Shown: piece after piece, positions 36,486 through 45,916 of the stretch
Layout of the letters: the number at the start of each line of letters is the position of its first letter
Position numbering within the stretch: position 1 is the first letter of the stretch
Source of the DNA: Haloglycomyces albus DSM 45210
GTDB lineage: Bacteria; Actinomycetota; Actinomycetes; Mycobacteriales; Micromonosporaceae
Assembly: GCF_000527155.1 (NCBI RefSeq)
Contig: NZ_AZUQ01000001.1
Location: 3,175,889-3,239,888, forward strand
Direction of reading: 5' to 3'
DNA: 64,000 bases
Translations under genes and position numbers: made by a program
The notes under the pieces: generated by a model
Told to the model about the DNA's origin: nothing
Database searches by the model: none
The model's input: the letters and a program-made list of their open reading frames with translations, nothing else

Positions 36486-38222
36486 TCACTTACTCTTAAA
36501 GGCTTGGGCGAGGAGCTCTTCTGCGTGGGCGACACCCAGGTGGGAGTCGGGCATGCCCGCCAGCATGCGTGCCAGCTCGCGAGCGCGGTCCACATCGGCC
36601 ACGGCTCGTACTCCGGAGGTGGTGACCGTTCCCGACGTATCTTTGCTCACCACGAGGTGAGTGTCGGCGAACGCGGCGACCTGCGGGAGGTGCGTCACCA
36701 CGATGACTTGGTGTCGTTTGGCGAGGGTCGCCAGGCATTGTCCGATCGAGGTGGCTGCTTGGCCTCCGACTCCGGCGTCGACTTCGTCGAAGACGAGCAC
36801 GGGTGGGCTGGACACGCCGGCGAATACGACTTCCAGTGCCAGCATGACTCGGGAGAGTTCACCGCCGGAGGCTCCTTTGTCCAAGGGTGCCGGCGGAGCG
36901 CCGGGGTGGGGCCGTAGGTGGAGGCTCACTTCGTCGGCTCCGTCGGGGCCGACTGAAGCGAGTTCGCCGTCGACTTCGATGTCGCAGCCGCCTCGTCCGG
37001 CCGGTCGGGGCGTGACCTCGGCGGTGATTTCGGCGTGGGGCATGGCGAGGTTTTTCAGTTCGGCACTGACTTTGTCCGCCAGGTCGGTGGCGGCCGTGTG
37101 ACGGAGTTGGCGCAGGTGCGACGCGGACGCGGCCATTTCTTTGGTCAGGCGCTGTACTTCGGCGTCGGTTTCGGCGATGAGCGCGTCGGAGTTGTCGTAT
37201 TCCTCGATTGTGCGACGGGCGTCGTCTGCCCAGGAGAGGACGCCCTCTATGTCGGGGGCGAAGCGACGAAACAGGTCTTTGAGTGCCGCTTGGCGTTCGT
37301 AGATCTCTTCCAGCCGGTGCGGGTCGCTTCCGAGATCGTCGAGGTAGGACGATAGGTCCACGGTGGCTTCGGAGAGTAGGGTGTTCGCTTCGGATACGCG
37401 CTGTCCGAGGCTTTCCAGTTGCCGGTCGTGGTCCGATTCCGCTTCGAGGAGTCGGGCGGCTTCTGCCGCTCCGTCTATGGCTCCGGCGATTTCGGTGGTT
37501 TCGTCGCCGGTGAGGGTGGCGTAGGCGCCTTGTGCGGCTCGCCGTAGGCTCTCGGAGTTTTCCAGGCGTCGTGCTTCGGCGGCGAGTTCTTCTTCCTCAT
37601 TGGATTGCGGGTCGACCGTTTCGATTTCGTTGAGGCCCTCGCGTAGGGCGGTGACTTCACGGTCGGCTTTTTCGGCGTCGGTTTTGAGTCGTTGGAGTTT
37701 ATCTTGCGCCGCTTCGAGAGCGGAGTACAGGGATTCGGTTTGTCGCAGGGCCTCTGCGGCCTCGCTGCCTGCGTAGCGATCGAGTGCTTGGCGTTGTTCA
37801 AGGTGGGAAAGCAAACGCATTTGGTCGGATTGACCGTGGAGACTCAGGGTGTGCTTGGACACTTCGGACAGGATTCCGACCGGTACGGATCGTCCGCCGA
37901 GCCATGCGCGTGAGCGTCCCGCCGAGGAGACGGTGCGCGCGAGCAGCACGGTGCCGTCGTCGTCGACGTCGGCATCGTTGTCGGCGATGACGGACGAGAG
38001 TTCGGAGTCCTCCTCGGGGACGTGGAGGCGCCCCTCGAGGCGGATTTTCTCTTCGGACAGGGGCGCTCGTGAGGAGCGTCCGCCGAAGAGCAAGCCCAAT
38101 CCGGCTACGACCATGGTTTTACCGGCGCCCGTTTCACCGGTGACGCAGGTGAGCCCGGGGGATAGCGGTAGTTGGGCTTCTGTTATTACGCCTAGGTTCT
38201 GAATTCGAAGCTCGTCCAACAC
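36486..38222 (-). CDS. recN: DNA repair protein RecN
   Basis: SMC-like ATPase acting on double-strand breaks. The 578 residues have Walker A GETGAGKT (29-36), central coiled-coil regions (about 150-370), the ABC signature GASGGELSRVMLAL and Walker B PVLVFDEVDAGVGG. The GTG start at 38222 lacks a clear ribosome site, which could mean a leaderless mRNA. The 3' end is immediately followed by the long hairpin at 36373-36483. Upstream genes usual in mycobacteria (ppnK, tlyA) are not present here. Confidence 0.96.
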   Translation of the reverse strand: MLDELRIQNLGVITEAQLPLSPGLTCVTGETGAGKTMVVAGLGLLFGGRSSRAPLSEEKIRLEGRLHVPEEDSELSSVIADNDADVDDDGTVLLARTVSSAGRSRAWLGGRSVPVGILSEVSKHTLSLHGQSDQMRLLSHLEQRQALDRYAGSEAAEALRQTESLYSALEAAQDKLQRLKTDAEKADREVTALREGLNEIETVDPQSNEEEELAAEARRLENSESLRRAAQGAYATLTGDETTEIAGAIDGAAEAARLLEAESDHDRQLESLGQRVSEANTLLSEATVDLSSYLDDLGSDPHRLEEIYERQAALKDLFRRFAPDIEGVLSWADDARRTIEEYDNSDALIAETDAEVQRLTKEMAASASHLRQLRHTAATDLADKVSAELKNLAMPHAEITAEVTPRPAGRGGCDIEVDGELASVGPDGADEVSLHLRPHPGAPPAPLDKGASGGELSRVMLALEVVFAGVSSPPVLVFDEVDAGVGGQAATSIGQCLATLAKRHQVIVVTHLPQVAAFADTHLVVSKDTSGTVTTSGVRAVADVDRARELARMLAGMPDSHLGVAHAEELLAQAFKSK

Positions 38223-38591
38223 ACCGTAAGCTTATCGCCCGGTGCCGACGGGTTTCCAGGGACTTCCCAATGTTGAGACTAATCCGTTGACGGTATTGGG
38301 TGATTGCTCGGGTTGCATACCTATGGCCTATGCGAGTTAATAATCGCATATAGTCATATATCGGACCCCGTGAATACAGAGGGTCCGATTGATGGGATGA
38401 TGTGAGGACCTTGCGGATTACCACCTGGGAAGGGATTGACCGCCTTCCGGTCACGACCGTCCTTTTGAGTGGTTTTCACACATCGTCCACGTCCCGGTCA
38501 ACTGGGCGTGGTGCGATCGAGGCTAACGAACGACCAGCACCGGGGCCGGTTGGCAATCATCTCCGGCTCCGCAACCGACAAGGGAGTTGGT
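38223..38591. other. Divergent intergenic region recN / nuclease gene
   Basis: 369 bases without a supported gene. The hairpin TCGGACCC-N12-GGGTCCGA lies at 38361-38388 in an AT-rich stretch. It is a candidate terminator, or an operator shared by the two divergent genes. The nuclease frame is open back to 38469, but that part precedes the true signal peptide. Confidence 0.55.
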
Positions 38592-41078
38592 ATGTCACTC
38601 GCCATCTCGCCGGCGAAACGACCGCGACGTCTCCGCCGAGCCCTCGTGCTCGGTCTTGCCGCGTCGCTCGTCGGAATCACCGCACCGTCCGCCGCGTCGG
38701 CGGCGACACCGGACCTCACCTACATCGGTGAAGTCCAAGGATCCATCGACGACGACCAAACGAACTTCACCTCCCCGCTATTGGGAGAAGAGGTGTACGT
38801 GCAAGGCATCGTCACCCAGGAAACTCTGGACGGAAGTGGCGCGCACGGATTCTTCCTCCAGGAATCGTCCGACGCCACCGACGACGATCCGAACTCGTCG
38901 GACGGAATCTACGTCTACAACAGCAGTTACACCGATCTTCGTACCGCCTGGGACTCCCCGGCCGAAGAGGAGTACGGGGACCGCTGGGACGTGACGGTCG
39001 GAGACGAGATCATCGTCCGGGCCGAAGTCAAGAGTTACTACGGCAATACGCAGTTCACCGGGGGAACGGCCTTCGTCTGGGATGTGGTCGACCACCATGA
39101 GGCTCCGCTGTCTCAGGTCGACACCGTCGAAGCCGCACCTCCGAACGACGCAGACGACGCCAAACGTTATTTCCACCGTCGCTTGGGCATGCAGATGACG
39201 GTAGCCACCGGTTCGACCGTGGTTGCGGGACGCGACGTATACGGCAACGACGGAGAGGTCTGGGCCGTTAACGGCGACCACCCCGTGGCTCAACGGAACG
39301 ATTACTCCGCACGAGTCTTCCGCGACGCGCACCCCTTGGACAACGACTCCGAGCAGACGTTCGACGACGCGAACGGCTACCGGTTCCTGATCGGTTCACA
39401 GGGCGTCAAGGCCGCCGCCAACGACGAGACCGCCATGATCGCCCCCGCCAAGACCTTTGACGTCGTTAACACCGATGCCACCGGAGGTACGTACTACGGC
39501 TACGGCAAATACTCCATCAATGTGGCGGAGAATCTCGATCTGACGTCGAGCCGTCAACCGGCGGACAACAATCCCATCACCCCGGCCGGAGACGGAGAGG
39601 CCGCGGTATCCGCCTATAACGTGGAGAACCTCTACGACCTGCGGGACAACCCCAACTCGGACTGCGATTTCGAAGGAAACCCCGGCTGCGACGACGGTGA
39701 ATCCACCATCACACCACCGTTCGACTACGTGCCCGGCTCTGTGGAGGAATACGAATCCCGCCTCGAGCGGATGGCCGATCAGATCACGACCGACCTCCAC
39801 TCACCGGCGGTCATCATGGTTCAAGAAACCGAAGGCCAAGACGTGTGCTCGGTAAACCCGGATTACGATCCGGCGAATCCCGGTACCACCGAACGCCTTC
39901 TGTGCGATTTGGACAATACCGGCGACGACAACGAGTACAGTGACGGCGCTCCGGATTCCCTGCAGGAACTGGCCTTGGTCATCGCCGAACGCGAGGGTGC
40001 CGACTACGCGGCCACCTTCGACGTCGATGCGCGTGATCTCCGGGGAATCTCGACCGCCTACCTGTACCGCACCGATCGCGTCAGCCTCCCCGAAGCCAAC
40101 GGTGACGACCCTCTACTCGGGTCAAACGTGACCATCGACTACGACGGCACGGATCTGGATTACAACTCCGAGGTCGCCAACCCCAAGGCACTCAACGCCG
40201 CGCTTCCCGACCGCGTCCTCGACGAGTGCACCTCCTCGGGTGTCAAGGCCTGCAACGGCTCAAACGTCTACCCTCGAGCCGCACAGGTCGGAAAGTTCCG
40301 GCTCTGGAACGGACCGGTGGGCGAATCGGACTTCAGCGACGTCACCCTGGTGAACAACCACTTCTCCTCGGGTCCCGACCGCCGGGTCTTCCACCGCATC
40401 GAGCAGGCGACCTACGGCAATGCGATTGCCGAGACCGCTTTGAACGCCGATGCGGACCGTAACGTCGTCTTCGGTGGAGACCTGAACGTCTTCCCTCGCG
40501 ACGACGACCCCTTCCCGGAGGGCACCCACATCATCGATGATTGGTACGGTCCCTCCGATCAGCTGTCCACTCTCTACGACGGACCGCTGGACAACCTCTA
40601 CGATTCGGCGCTCGCGACGACACCGGAAGACGCCTACACCTACACGTACCAGGGCCAAGCTCAGACTCTGGACCACATGTGGGTGTCACCGGCACTGTCC
40701 GAACGGATCAATGACTTCTCGATCGCCCACATCAACGCCGACTACCCCGCCGACGCCACACACGTGGGCGAAGATCCGGCGTTCGGCCGTTGGGGCGTAT
40801 CCGATCACGACCCCGCCGTCGCCACCGTCGACCTCGGTTCGGCGATGAACGGTCCTGGTGACCTGGTCGATCTGCTCGACAGCCTCTACGCCGCCGGTGA
40901 TCTCACCGATCACCAGCACGACTGGCTGACCAAGAAGGTCGAGCAAGCCGAGGACCACCCGTTCAGGTACTACCACATCAAGGCCAAGGTCAGGATGTGG
41001 ATGCTACTGAATCGAATGGAGTTTGACACCGGTCGCACCATCATTGATGCGGTCAATTCGGTGAACTCGGCCCGCTAA
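38592..41078 (+). CDS. Secreted endonuclease/exonuclease/phosphatase-family nuclease
   Basis: 828 residues. A signal peptide runs from 1 to about 37 (twin-Arg-like basic start, hydrophobic core, ASA cleavage). An OB-fold domain of the YhcR type spans about 40-200 (GEEVYVQGIVTQE, GIYVYN). The catalytic EEP domain spans about 330-750, with VSAYNVENLYD, VIMVQETEG (metal Glu), LVNNHFSSG, VFGGDLNVFPRD and the terminal WGVSDHDPAVATV. A roughly 70-residue helical tail follows. ATG at 38592 has AAGGGAG upstream. The protein is very acidic, as expected for a salt-exposed enzyme. Likely extracellular DNase/RNase of the ExeM/NucH group for nutrient scavenging. A strong terminator follows. Confidence 0.88.
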   Translation: MSLAISPAKRPRRLRRALVLGLAASLVGITAPSAASAATPDLTYIGEVQGSIDDDQTNFTSPLLGEEVYVQGIVTQETLDGSGAHGFFLQESSDATDDDPNSSDGIYVYNSSYTDLRTAWDSPAEEEYGDRWDVTVGDEIIVRAEVKSYYGNTQFTGGTAFVWDVVDHHEAPLSQVDTVEAAPPNDADDAKRYFHRRLGMQMTVATGSTVVAGRDVYGNDGEVWAVNGDHPVAQRNDYSARVFRDAHPLDNDSEQTFDDANGYRFLIGSQGVKAAANDETAMIAPAKTFDVVNTDATGGTYYGYGKYSINVAENLDLTSSRQPADNNPITPAGDGEAAVSAYNVENLYDLRDNPNSDCDFEGNPGCDDGESTITPPFDYVPGSVEEYESRLERMADQITTDLHSPAVIMVQETEGQDVCSVNPDYDPANPGTTERLLCDLDNTGDDNEYSDGAPDSLQELALVIAEREGADYAATFDVDARDLRGISTAYLYRTDRVSLPEANGDDPLLGSNVTIDYDGTDLDYNSEVANPKALNAALPDRVLDECTSSGVKACNGSNVYPRAAQVGKFRLWNGPVGESDFSDVTLVNNHFSSGPDRRVFHRIEQATYGNAIAETALNADADRNVVFGGDLNVFPRDDDPFPEGTHIIDDWYGPSDQLSTLYDGPLDNLYDSALATTPEDAYTYTYQGQAQTLDHMWVSPALSERINDFSIAHINADYPADATHVGEDPAFGRWGVSDHDPAVATVDLGSAMNGPGDLVDLLDSLYAAGDLTDHQHDWLTKKVEQAEDHPFRYYHIKAKVRMWMLLNRMEFDTGRTIIDAVNSVNSAR

Positions 41079-41094
41079 GGAATCGGTCCGTTAG

Positions 41095-41138
41095 CGTCTG
41101 TGGGGGTGCGGCTGAGCCGCACCCCCACAGACGTTTTT
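41095..41138 (+). terminator. Strong rho-independent terminator after the nuclease gene
   Basis: The 18-bp perfect stem (CGTCTGTGGGGGTGCGGC with its complement) has a TGA loop and is followed by TTTTT at 41134-41138. It begins 17 bases after the stop. Confidence 0.95.
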
Positions 41139-41181
41139 CAATCCCACCCACGTTCAGAGGCGGCGAACTTCCGACCAACGG

Positions 41182-42495
41182 CTAGGAGCGTCGCACGAAG
41201 CGATCCATCACCTGAACCCCGAACTGAAGTGCATCGACCGGCACGCGTTCGTCGATACCGTGGAAGAGGGCACCGAAGTCCAGGTCGGCGGGCAGTTGCA
41301 AGGGCGCGAAGCCGAAGCAGCGAATTCCCAGGGAATTGAACGCCTTGCCGTCGGTTCCTCCCGACAGCATGTAGGGAATGGTGATGGCCCCAGGGTCGTG
41401 GTGACCGATTGATTCGGCCATCGCCTCCACCAGAGGACCGTCAAAGGTAGTCTCCACCCCCGGTTCTCGGACTTCGTATTCGATGTCGATTCCCTCCCCG
41501 ATGAGAGCGCGAATCGTCTCCTCCAATTCCTTGGAGCGGCCCGGCAACGAACGACAGTCCACCACCGACTCAGCGGTCGAGGGAATCACATTGGTCTTGT
41601 ACCCCGCGTCCAAGCGCGTCGGATTCGCCGTATTGCGCAGCGTCGCACCCACGATGCGAGCCAGGGGACCGATCTTCGCCAGGGCCTCATCGGGTTTCTC
41701 GGGGTCGAACCGCATCCCGATGTGGTCGGCGATCGAGTCGAAGAAGTCCTGCACCGCCGGGGTCACCTCAACGGGGAACCGGTGCTCCCCCACGTTCGCC
41801 ACCGCGCGCGCCAGGCGCACCACGGCATTGTCGTCGGGAACCATCGACCCGTGGCCGGGCTTACCCACGGCCTTCAGACGCATCCAGTCGAGGCCTTTCT
41901 CCGCCGTCTGCACCGTGTAGGCGCGGAGGTCGTCGTTGATCTGCATGGAGAAGCCACCGACCTCTCCTACCGCCTCGCTGACACCGTTAAAGATCTCCGG
42001 ATGCTCCCGCACCAGGTGCCAGGCCCCATGGATCGAACCGGCCTCCTCGTCGGCGGTGAAAACGAATACCAGGTCCCGTGGGGGAACGATGTCATTGCGC
42101 TTCCAGTGCCGGATCAGCGCTATGAGCATCGCGTCGAAGTCCTTCATATCGACCGCACCGCGGCCCCAGAGGTAGCCGTCTTTGATCTCACCGGCGAACG
42201 GATCCACACTCCACTCATCGGCTTCGGCAGGAACCACATCCAGGTGCCCGTGCAGAAGTAGAGCCGGTCGCGAACGATCCACTCCCTCCAGGCGCGCGAC
42301 CACATTCGTACGCCCCGGCAGGGATTCGTATATCTGAGTCTCTACACCGACCTCTCCGAGCTTGTCCACGACGTAATCGGCCGCTTCCCGCTCGCCTTGG
42401 GACGTCTCGTGATGACCGGTATTGGTGGTATTGATCCGAATAAGATCGCGGGCGATACCGACGACCTCGTCCTCAACGTTGACATTGTCATGCAT
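41182..42495 (-). CDS. M20-family metallopeptidase / deacylase
   Basis: 437 residues of the ArgE/DapE/ACY1 group of dinuclear zinc hydrolases. Metal ligands are in LLLHGHLDVVPA (His), GAVDMKDFDAM (bridging Asp), FTADEEAGS (Glu-Glu, catalytic base) and MLSGGTDGKAF. An inserted dimerisation domain spans about 200-320. Start ATG 42495. It stands alone between a terminator and the antiporter genes. The substrate (N-acyl amino acid or dipeptide) cannot be assigned. Confidence 0.87.
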   Translation of the reverse strand: MHDNVNVEDEVVGIARDLIRINTTNTGHHETSQGEREAADYVVDKLGEVGVETQIYESLPGRTNVVARLEGVDRSRPALLLHGHLDVVPAEADEWSVDPFAGEIKDGYLWGRGAVDMKDFDAMLIALIRHWKRNDIVPPRDLVFVFTADEEAGSIHGAWHLVREHPEIFNGVSEAVGEVGGFSMQINDDLRAYTVQTAEKGLDWMRLKAVGKPGHGSMVPDDNAVVRLARAVANVGEHRFPVEVTPAVQDFFDSIADHIGMRFDPEKPDEALAKIGPLARIVGATLRNTANPTRLDAGYKTNVIPSTAESVVDCRSLPGRSKELEETIRALIGEGIDIEYEVREPGVETTFDGPLVEAMAESIGHHDPGAITIPYMLSGGTDGKAFNSLGIRCFGFAPLQLPADLDFGALFHGIDERVPVDALQFGVQVMDRFVRRS

Positions 42496-42609
42496 GGCTG
42501 CGTACCATCCGTTTCTTCCTGTTTAAGACCACGAGGGCAGTCACGTTTCTCGGCGTGCCGACCAACCGGGACGCGAAGCAGCGATCTTCATCGCCGCCCC
42601 GGACACCGT

Positions 42610-43812
42610 TCACACGACGGCCGAATCCTGACGAGCCTGACGTCGCGCCGCTCGTAGTCTCTTTATACGACGTTTGGCAATGGGGTCGGCCAAGCGGACC
42701 AAGAGCGGTCCAGCGGCCGCCATGATCAGTACATACGCGGCCGCCAAGGGGGCCAGTTCCGGAACCACTCCCGCACTGACGGCCAGGCCCGCGATGACGA
42801 TGCTGAACTCACCGCGCGGAAGCAACACGAGACCGGCACGCAGCTTAGCGCTGAATCCCAGTTTCGACTGTTTCGCGGCCCACCAACCGGTCCCGAACTT
42901 GGTCGCCATGGACACGATCGCCAATGCGAAGGCGATCAACAGGACCGGGGGCAACTGAGACGGATCGGTCTGCAGACCGAAGTTGACGAAGAAGAAGGCG
43001 GCGAACAAGTATTTCAGCGGTTCCACCACCCGTTCGGTCGTCTGGGAGACCTCCCCGGAAAGCGCCATGCCCACGAAGAACGCCCCGACGGCCGCCGAAA
43101 CGTGGATCTGTTCGGCCAATCCGGACACCACGAGAATGATCCCCAACACTTTGAGAAGCAGAACTTCATCGGAGGGCGAATCGAGCCAGTGTCCCAACCA
43201 TTGACCACCGCGACTGGCGATGATGAACGCCACCGAAATCGCCAAAGCGGCGAAGCCCAGCCCCCAGGCGGCCTGGCTGAACGCCACCCCGGCCAGAACC
43301 GTGGTCAAAATGGGCAAATAGAGCGCCATGATGAGATCCTCGGCCACCAGAATGGCAAGGACGGTAGGGGTCTCTCGGTTACCCAGCCAATTGAGATCCG
43401 ACAGCATCTTGGCGATGATTCCCGACGACGACACGTACGTGACCCCGCCCAACACCATCGCCGCGACCGGACCCCACCCCATCAGCAGGGCCACCGCCAC
43501 ACCTGGACCCGCGTTGGACACCACGTCGACGATCGCGGACTTCCACGACGTCCGCATGGTCGACATCAATTCCGGCGGCGAATACTCCAATCCGAGTACG
43601 AACAGCAGCAGAATGACGCCGATTTCCGCGCCGATCTCAATGAATTCCGCCGAAGAGTGCAGTTCATAGATACCACCTTCGCCGAACGCCAATCCGGCGA
43701 GGAGATACAGGGGAATGGCGGAAATACTGAATCGTCCGGCGATCGCTCCCAATACGCCCAGACCGACGGTAAGAAGCCCAAGTTCCAGTAGCAGCTCGAC
43801 AAGATGGTCCAT
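42610..43812 (-). CDS. Kef-type cation:proton antiporter, membrane subunit
   Basis: A 400-residue CPA2 antiporter with about 12 membrane segments. GLAFGEGGIYEL, LLFVLGLEYSPPEL, GWGPVAAMVLGGVTYVSSSGI and AEDLIMALYLPI are typical of KefB/KhtU-type proteins. There is no attached NAD-binding (RCK_N) domain. ATG at 43812 lies 6 bases after the stop of the TrkA_C-like regulatory gene, so the two form a pair like KhtTU. Expected role: K+ or Na+ export and pH balance, useful in a salty habitat (inference). Confidence 0.88.
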   Translation of the reverse strand: MDHLVELLLELGLLTVGLGVLGAIAGRFSISAIPLYLLAGLAFGEGGIYELHSSAEFIEIGAEIGVILLLFVLGLEYSPPELMSTMRTSWKSAIVDVVSNAGPGVAVALLMGWGPVAAMVLGGVTYVSSSGIIAKMLSDLNWLGNRETPTVLAILVAEDLIMALYLPILTTVLAGVAFSQAAWGLGFAALAISVAFIIASRGGQWLGHWLDSPSDEVLLLKVLGIILVVSGLAEQIHVSAAVGAFFVGMALSGEVSQTTERVVEPLKYLFAAFFFVNFGLQTDPSQLPPVLLIAFALAIVSMATKFGTGWWAAKQSKLGFSAKLRAGLVLLPRGEFSIVIAGLAVSAGVVPELAPLAAAYVLIMAAAGPLLVRLADPIAKRRIKRLRAARRQARQDSAVV

Positions 43813-43818
43813 GGGCCG

Positions 43819-44304
43819 CTACTTCGAACCGTGAAGTATGCGGTCCACCGCGTTGACCGACTCGTCCGTTCCGATGGTGACCAGACGGTCCCCCGGATTC
43901 AGAACGGTGGTGGGTGCCGGTTGAGTACTGACGACGTCGTCGTGAATGACCGCAACCACGGAGGCACCAGTTCGCGTGCGAGCCTTGGTGTCGCCCAAGG
44001 TCTTCCCCGCGTACGGACTGTTACCCGCCACGGTCAGTTTCCGCGAGACCAGATTGTCGATCTCGTGATGGAGCCGATTGAGTTTCTCCACGATTCGAGC
44101 GCCCCCAAGGAGTTCTCCGATGGACGAGGCCTCATCAGAGTCGAGCACAATGCATTCCAATGTGGTATCGGGATCGTCGGGGTCATAGACGACCAGGTCG
44201 CGACGGCCCTCACGATGGGCGACCACGCCCATCCGCACTCCGCGCTTGGTTTCCATCTCAAACCGCACACCGATTCCGGGCAGTTCGGTACGTTCCACGT
44301 CCAC
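43819..44304 (-). CDS. Antiporter regulatory subunit with TrkA_C (RCK_C) domain, KhtT-like
   Basis: 161-residue soluble protein. The N-terminal half (MDVERTELPGIGVRFEMETKRG...VVYDPDD) matches the KhtT-type N-domain. The C-terminal RCK_C domain is at about 85-158 (TVAGNSPYAGKTLGDTKARTRTGASVVAVIHDD, then LNPGDRLVTIGTDE). GTG at 44304 has GAGGAG before it. It precedes the antiporter gene by 6 bases. Such subunits gate the antiporter in response to a nucleotide or ion; the ligand is not visible. Confidence 0.88.
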   Translation of the reverse strand: MDVERTELPGIGVRFEMETKRGVRMGVVAHREGRRDLVVYDPDDPDTTLECIVLDSDEASSIGELLGGARIVEKLNRLHHEIDNLVSRKLTVAGNSPYAGKTLGDTKARTRTGASVVAVIHDDVVSTQPAPTTVLNPGDRLVTIGTDESVNAVDRILHGSK

Positions 44305-44432
44305 GGTCGTTCTCCTCGTTGGGCCGACTGAGCAATTAACGCCTCAACCTTAACCCAAAACCCTGCGAAACCGACTCGATCGTCTCCCAGTCGCCGACAC
44401 CCACGACCCGAACGGCCTCGATCCTGTCAGAC

Positions 44433-44469
44433 GGTGTTCGGGGAAGCATGACGTTCTCCCCCGAACACC
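44433..44469 (-). terminator. Hairpin downstream of the FMN reductase gene
   Basis: The arms GGTGTTCGGGG and CCCCGAACACC pair perfectly around 15 bases, 30 bases past the reductase stop. No T-run follows. Possible terminator or mRNA 3' stabiliser. Confidence 0.5.
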
Positions 44470-44498
44470 TTGTGGCCGAAGACCGGTCCGGACGCTTA

Positions 44499-45047
44499 TC
44501 AGCGCTCGCGCACGGCGGTGACGAGCTGCTCCAGGAGCGAGTCGAGCGCACCCGCCGGCCCGTCGGCCAGCTGCCCGTCGGCACCGACGGCGGCATCGGC
44601 TTGCGGCACGGCAACGGGTTCACCGACGATCTCGGCCCCCGCAACCTGGTAGGCGCGATGGAGACCTTCGGCGGCCCACTGGCCTCCATACGGAGAAGGG
44701 CTGGTTCCGAATGCGGCGGCCGGTTTTCCCTTGATGACTCCGTCGGCGTACGGGCGCGAGACCCAATCCACCGCGGTCTTGAGGTGCCCGGGAACCATAC
44801 CGTTGTATTCCGGTGTGGCGATCAGGACCGCGTCGGCGGCGGCGACGGCCTCGCGCAGGGCGGTGACCTTTTCCCCCGGAGTGTCTTCGGTGTCCTCGTT
44901 GAGTGCCGGCAGTTCATCGAGTTGACCGATCCAGGTCGCGTCGATGTCAGCGTCGAAACGGTTGAGCGCCGCCTGAAGTACCGAGGTGGAGAAGGCGCCT
45001 TTGCGCAGCGACCCGGGGATAACGGCGACGGAAACGGGAGTTGGCAT
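44499..45047 (-). CDS. NADPH-dependent FMN reductase family protein
   Basis: 182-residue flavodoxin-fold reductase. PGSLRKGAFSTSVL at the N-terminus binds the FMN phosphate. ATPEYNGMVPGHLKTAVDWVSRP is the family signature. ATG at 45047 follows GAAAGG. It is divergent from a TetR gene, with a TTGGT-CA-ACCAA dyad about 33 bases upstream of its start, so it is probably repressed by that regulator. Likely reduces quinones or azo/nitro compounds; substrate not defined. Confidence 0.88.
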   Translation of the reverse strand: MPTPVSVAVIPGSLRKGAFSTSVLQAALNRFDADIDATWIGQLDELPALNEDTEDTPGEKVTALREAVAAADAVLIATPEYNGMVPGHLKTAVDWVSRPYADGVIKGKPAAAFGTSPSPYGGQWAAEGLHRAYQVAGAEIVGEPVAVPQADAAVGADGQLADGPAGALDSLLEQLVTAVRER

Positions 45048-45079
45048 GTGATTACCTTTCTGGGCGGAATCAAAATTAA

Positions 45080-45091
45080 TTGGTCAACCAA
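45080..45091. promoter_or_regulatory. Short dyad upstream of FMN reductase gene
   Basis: TTGGT-CA-ACCAA in an AT-rich stretch, 33 bases before the reductase start and about 210 before the divergent TetR gene. A candidate half or whole operator for the TetR protein encoded at 45301. Confidence 0.45.
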
Positions 45092-45300
45092 ATATAACCA
45101 TGGGAACCGCTCCCCCATTCCGATTCCAAGGGTGATTTAACACCCATCACAGCCGTGGGCCGTCAAGCCGCGCGCTGTATGTACCAAGCCGTACGGTTAT
45201 CACTGGACACCAGTTCACAGCGCTGCCGTCGGTGAGCCGTAGCCACAGTCGTCGATGGCGTGAACACCCGCCCGGGACCCGGCCCAAGAGGGGATACACC

Positions 45301-45894
45301 ATGGCCTCACGCTCGTCAAAACCCACGTCCAAGGATCAGCGGCTCGGCGAACGGGACTGGGTCGAGGCGGCCAACGACATTCTGGTCGAGGAGAACGTTC
45401 GAGGCATCAAACTCGATCGCCTCTGTCGCAAACTCGGGGTGACGAAGGGAAGTTTTTACTGGCATTTCAAAAAACGTGCCGAACTGTTGACCGCCCTCTT
45501 GGCCGATTGGCGAAAGCGCATGACGCTCAACACCATCAATCAGCTCACCTCGCAGAGCAATCGCCGACGACTGGCCAATCTACTCAAACGGCCGCGGCAC
45601 CCCAAGGCCACACGTGCTGCGGCCATTGAAGTGTCGATACGAGACTGGGCGCGCCGTGACCCGATGGCCGCCGAAGCACTGACCGAGGTCGACACCATTC
45701 GGCTGGAGTTCTTCAAAAAGATCTTCATCGACGAAGGATTCGCGCCCGAGCAGGCCCATCAACGCGCGTACCTGGCCTATTGCCTCATGATGGGAGACAG
45801 CGTCATCAACAAGTCCCTCCCCGATCACATCGACCAGGAGCAGTTCACCGAGCTGGCGATGACAATCCTGTTCCAGAACGAACAGAGACAATAG
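45301..45894 (+). CDS. TetR-family regulator
   Basis: 197 residues. HTH at about 34-55 (IKLDRLCRKLGVTKGSFYWHF). The C-terminal domain starts LADWRKRMTLNTINQLT. ATG at 45301 is preceded by GAGGGGATACACC; the frame is open 23 codons further but without a site. It lies between the divergent FMN reductase gene and the convergent MDR oxidoreductase gene (22 bases away at the 3' ends). This suggests it answers to a reactive electrophile or quinone handled by one of them. Confidence 0.87.
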   Translation: MASRSSKPTSKDQRLGERDWVEAANDILVEENVRGIKLDRLCRKLGVTKGSFYWHFKKRAELLTALLADWRKRMTLNTINQLTSQSNRRRLANLLKRPRHPKATRAAAIEVSIRDWARRDPMAAEALTEVDTIRLEFFKKIFIDEGFAPEQAHQRAYLAYCLMMGDSVINKSLPDHIDQEQFTELAMTILFQNEQRQ

Positions 45895-45916
45895 GCCGGT
45901 CCGTCATATACGCGAT

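Noticed and set aside
44336-44689. 117-codon minus-strand frame overlapping the FMN reductase gene end
   Set aside because: Most of it is a shadow of the reductase frame; the unique tail is too short to judge.
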